30,322 bases of DNA from NCBI GenBank assembly GCA_964577145.1, contig CAZNXM010000023.1, positions 1-30,322 on the forward strand, written 5' to 3'. The DNA is from MGIIa-K1 sp964577145. Its GTDB lineage: Archaea > Thermoplasmatota > Poseidoniia > Poseidoniales > Poseidoniaceae. Positions 28,571-30,322 of the stretch are shown piece after piece. Below the pieces are notes generated by a model, which ran no database searches, was not told where the DNA came from, and worked only from the letters and a program-made list of their open reading frames with translations. Both the position numbers and the translations under genes were made by a program. Position 1 is the first letter of the stretch, and every line of letters begins with the position of its first letter.

Positions 28571-30322
28571 TTACTTACCTTGGGATTCGAGCCATTGGGC
28601 TCCATACCATTTCCACTGATCCATAGTCCAGCCTTCAGGTAATCCTTCTGCAGGTAATGGTGGCGCCTCTGGGACGGCCATTGCAGCTTCAATATCTCCA
28701 ATCGCCTCAGCCGACTCTTGAGATGGTTCAGGCATTCCTGCTAATTCTTCGAGGGATGATGATTCTTCGAGTATCCCCGAATCATCTGTTGAAACTACAT
28801 CATTCTTGAGATCTAAATCATCAAATCCTTCTGACATATCTTCAGCGGGTTCATGGACTAATTCCATTGGTTCTATTTCATCATCCCAATGTTTGTCGCT
28901 TTCTACTCCACCGTGTGCAGAAAGCCCTGCTTGTCCACCAAGTGCTTCTGCCTCAGCACTCTTGGTATCTGGGACATATGGAACGCCATAGGTCTTCACC
29001 AATGCCTTTCTTCTACGAGCCCTTGTTACTCCTACGAATAGCAGTATTACAAGTAAAACAATCGCAAAAGCCCCGCCGCCAAATTTAGCAACATCTCCGA
29101 CAATGCTCATGTCGACGCTATTTCCGACATTTTGGTCATCTGAATTCTTGGAATTATTCCAGGGGTGGTAATCAAGAACTGGTTGTCCTGCAGCCTCTTT
29201 CTCATTCTTGTAGGACATGTATTCTGAATTTCGGTAGCCTAAACAGTCCTCTCTGGTATCACTTACATCGATTAGACAGTGCTCTTCCAATGTAATCACC
29301 AATGGATTGGAATCATCATAGTCACGGCTATATCCAGCGCCATCGCCATCGTCATCTCTGTAATCATTTGGATCATTTTCCAAATCGTCTCCGTAATCCC
29401 AGAATTCATCGCCATCAGTATCTTGGCAACCAAATTTCTCAAGTACCTCAAATTCAAATGTGACATTATCTAAATCTGAACTAGAAGGAAGCCAAGCCTT
29501 TGTCGAATTACCCCAAATTGTAGGGCATGAATCCGGAGTATTACCTAGTTGATTATCTCCATAACCATCACCATCAATGTCTTTCCATTGTGTTGGGTCA
29601 GTCTCGAATGCATCAGCGCCATCGACAAGACTCCACATATCATCCTCATCCGACCAACCGTCGCTATCAGAGTCTTTGCATCCAAGTCGATCTTCGGTTG
29701 AGAAACCATTGACTGTTGGGCATTCATCGCCATTTGTACCATTCACTTCATCGCCGAAGCCATCAAAATCGCTATCTGCCCACTGAGTACCATCGTCAGG
29801 ATATCTGTCTCCTCCTTCTCCATTGGTATTATCGCCCCAACCATCACCATCACTGTCCTGCCACTGATCTGCATTATTGGGGAATGCATCTGAAGAAGTG
29901 CCATCGGGATTATCACCGTGGCCGTCCCCATCAACATCAGACCATTGAGTCTCATCATCAGGGAATGCATCAGACATATTTCCTGATGAGTCATCACCGT
30001 AGCCATCACCATCGCTATCAGTATCCTGGCTAGAATCGGTTGGGAAAGCATCTTGACTATCTGTTACTCCATCACCATCGGTATCGAGGTCGAATAATCG
30101 GAATTTGGTTGAAGTGGTAAACGCTGAAACAACAAATAGTTCCTCATTGGGTCCAAAGAATCCCAATAGTACTCTACCCGCGGCATCATATTCTTCGGTC
30201 TCATTAAATGTGGAACCATCAACGACGTGCAGTTTTCCATTGAGGGTTCCAACCAATAGATCCCCGTTTGAATCAAATGAGATCGAGTTAACGTTATCTC
30301 CACTTGAAATTACCATGCTCTC
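28571..30322 (-). CDS. Membrane-anchored protein with thrombospondin type 3 (calcium) repeats (partial)
   Basis: At least 583 residues are in the window; the frame is open past 30322, so the N terminus is missing. Residues 10-75 (numbered from the Met at 30316) resemble a beta-propeller blade (FDSNGDLLVGTLNGKLHVVD). Residues about 77-335 hold eight or nine Asp-rich calcium-binding repeats such as DLDTDGDGVTD, DSDGDGYGD and DIDGDGYGDN. One transmembrane helix (about 413-431) is followed by a basic stop (RARRRK) and a cytoplasmic acidic tail ending in GLPEGWTMDQWKWYGAQWLE, a Trp-rich terminal motif I cannot name. It is presumably an S-layer-associated or adhesive surface protein with the repeats outside. 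Confidence 0.8.
   Translation of the reverse strand, partial: ESMVISSGDNVNSISFDSNGDLLVGTLNGKLHVVDGSTFNETEEYDAAGRVLLGFFGPNEELFVVSAFTTSTKFRLFDLDTDGDGVTDSQDAFPTDSSQDTDSDGDGYGDDSSGNMSDAFPDDETQWSDVDGDGHGDNPDGTSSDAFPNNADQWQDSDGDGWGDNTNGEGGDRYPDDGTQWADSDFDGFGDEVNGTNGDECPTVNGFSTEDRLGCKDSDSDGWSDEDDMWSLVDGADAFETDPTQWKDIDGDGYGDNQLGNTPDSCPTIWGNSTKAWLPSSSDLDNVTFEFEVLEKFGCQDTDGDEFWDYGDDLENDPNDYRDDDGDGAGYSRDYDDSNPLVITLEEHCLIDVSDTREDCLGYRNSEYMSYKNEKEAAGQPVLDYHPWNNSKNSDDQNVGNSVDMSIVGDVAKFGGGAFAIVLLVILLFVGVTRARRRKALVKTYGVPYVPDTKSAEAEALGGQAGLSAHGGVESDKHWDDEIEPMELVHEPAEDMSEGFDDLDLKNDVVSTDDSGILEESSSLEELAGMPEPSQESAEAIGDIEAAMAVPEAPPLPAEGLPEGWTMDQWKWYGAQWLESQGK

Noticed and set aside
29545..30051. Long open frames on both strands within the calcium-repeat gene
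   Set aside because: The repetitive Asp/Gly codons keep other frames open. They give His- or Ile/Met-rich nonsense with no start signals, while the minus-strand frame has clear repeats and a membrane helix.
28571..30322. Asp-rich repeats as a DNA tandem-repeat or CRISPR array
   Set aside because: The repeat is at protein level with variable spacing and codons; there are no conserved direct repeats with unique spacers. No CRISPR array is visible anywhere in the window.

Overview
The window looks like a chromosomal segment of an uncultured planktonic archaeon, most likely from the Marine Group II / Poseidoniia lineage (Thermoplasmatota). Archaeal information-processing genes are unambiguous: aIF5B, L7Ae, S28e, L24e, deoxyhypusine synthase, a geranylgeranyl reductase and a DUF63 membrane protein. 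They sit beside bacterial-type genes (UvrB, CcmF, methylcrotonyl-CoA carboxylase, a UbiD/UbiA pair) and large surface proteins with Asp-box or thrombospondin type 3 repeats. The lineage is inferred from gene content; no rRNA is present to prove it.

Layout. 1-408 (+): the tail of an unidentified gene and a cold-shock protein. 410-10560 (-): geranylgeranyl reductase, CcmF, FKBP isomerase, DUF63 protein, then a leucine-degradation block (carboxyltransferase, enoyl-CoA hydratase, biotin carboxylase, biotin carrier). 10638-19367 (+): UbiD and UbiA family enzymes (probably menaquinone, futalosine-type), an NTP pyrophosphohydrolase-like protein, an SDR, UvrB, deoxyhypusine synthase and an Asp-box lipoprotein. 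19368-20501 (-): a HAD phosphatase and an epimerase-like protein. 20502-20808: the longest non-coding stretch, AT-rich, with repeats. 20809-28570 (+): a probable tandem PRC-barrel protein, tRNA-Ile, PRPP synthetase, the L7Ae-S28e-L24e-Ndk-aIF5B translation cluster, a MoxR ATPase, then ParA with a small ribbon-helix-helix protein and an 83-residue unknown. 28571-30322 (-): a membrane-anchored calcium-repeat protein that runs off the window.

The physiology suggested is an aerobic or respiring heterotroph: leucine catabolism through 3-methylcrotonyl-CoA, quinone and cytochrome c maturation, isoprenoid ether lipids that are saturated, and secreted or surface proteins for handling external polymers or attachment.

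The most striking signal is not a gene. At most gene starts with an intergenic spacer there is a compact inverted repeat directly upstream of the Shine-Dalgarno-like sequence, or overlapping it and even the start codon. The other main leads are a SegAB-like ParA/RHH cassette with a possible PIN-domain remnant, an L24e lacking most zinc ligands in a eukaryote-like way, a methylcrotonyl-CoA carboxylase alpha chain split at a TGATG junction, and convergent genes whose stop codons abut.
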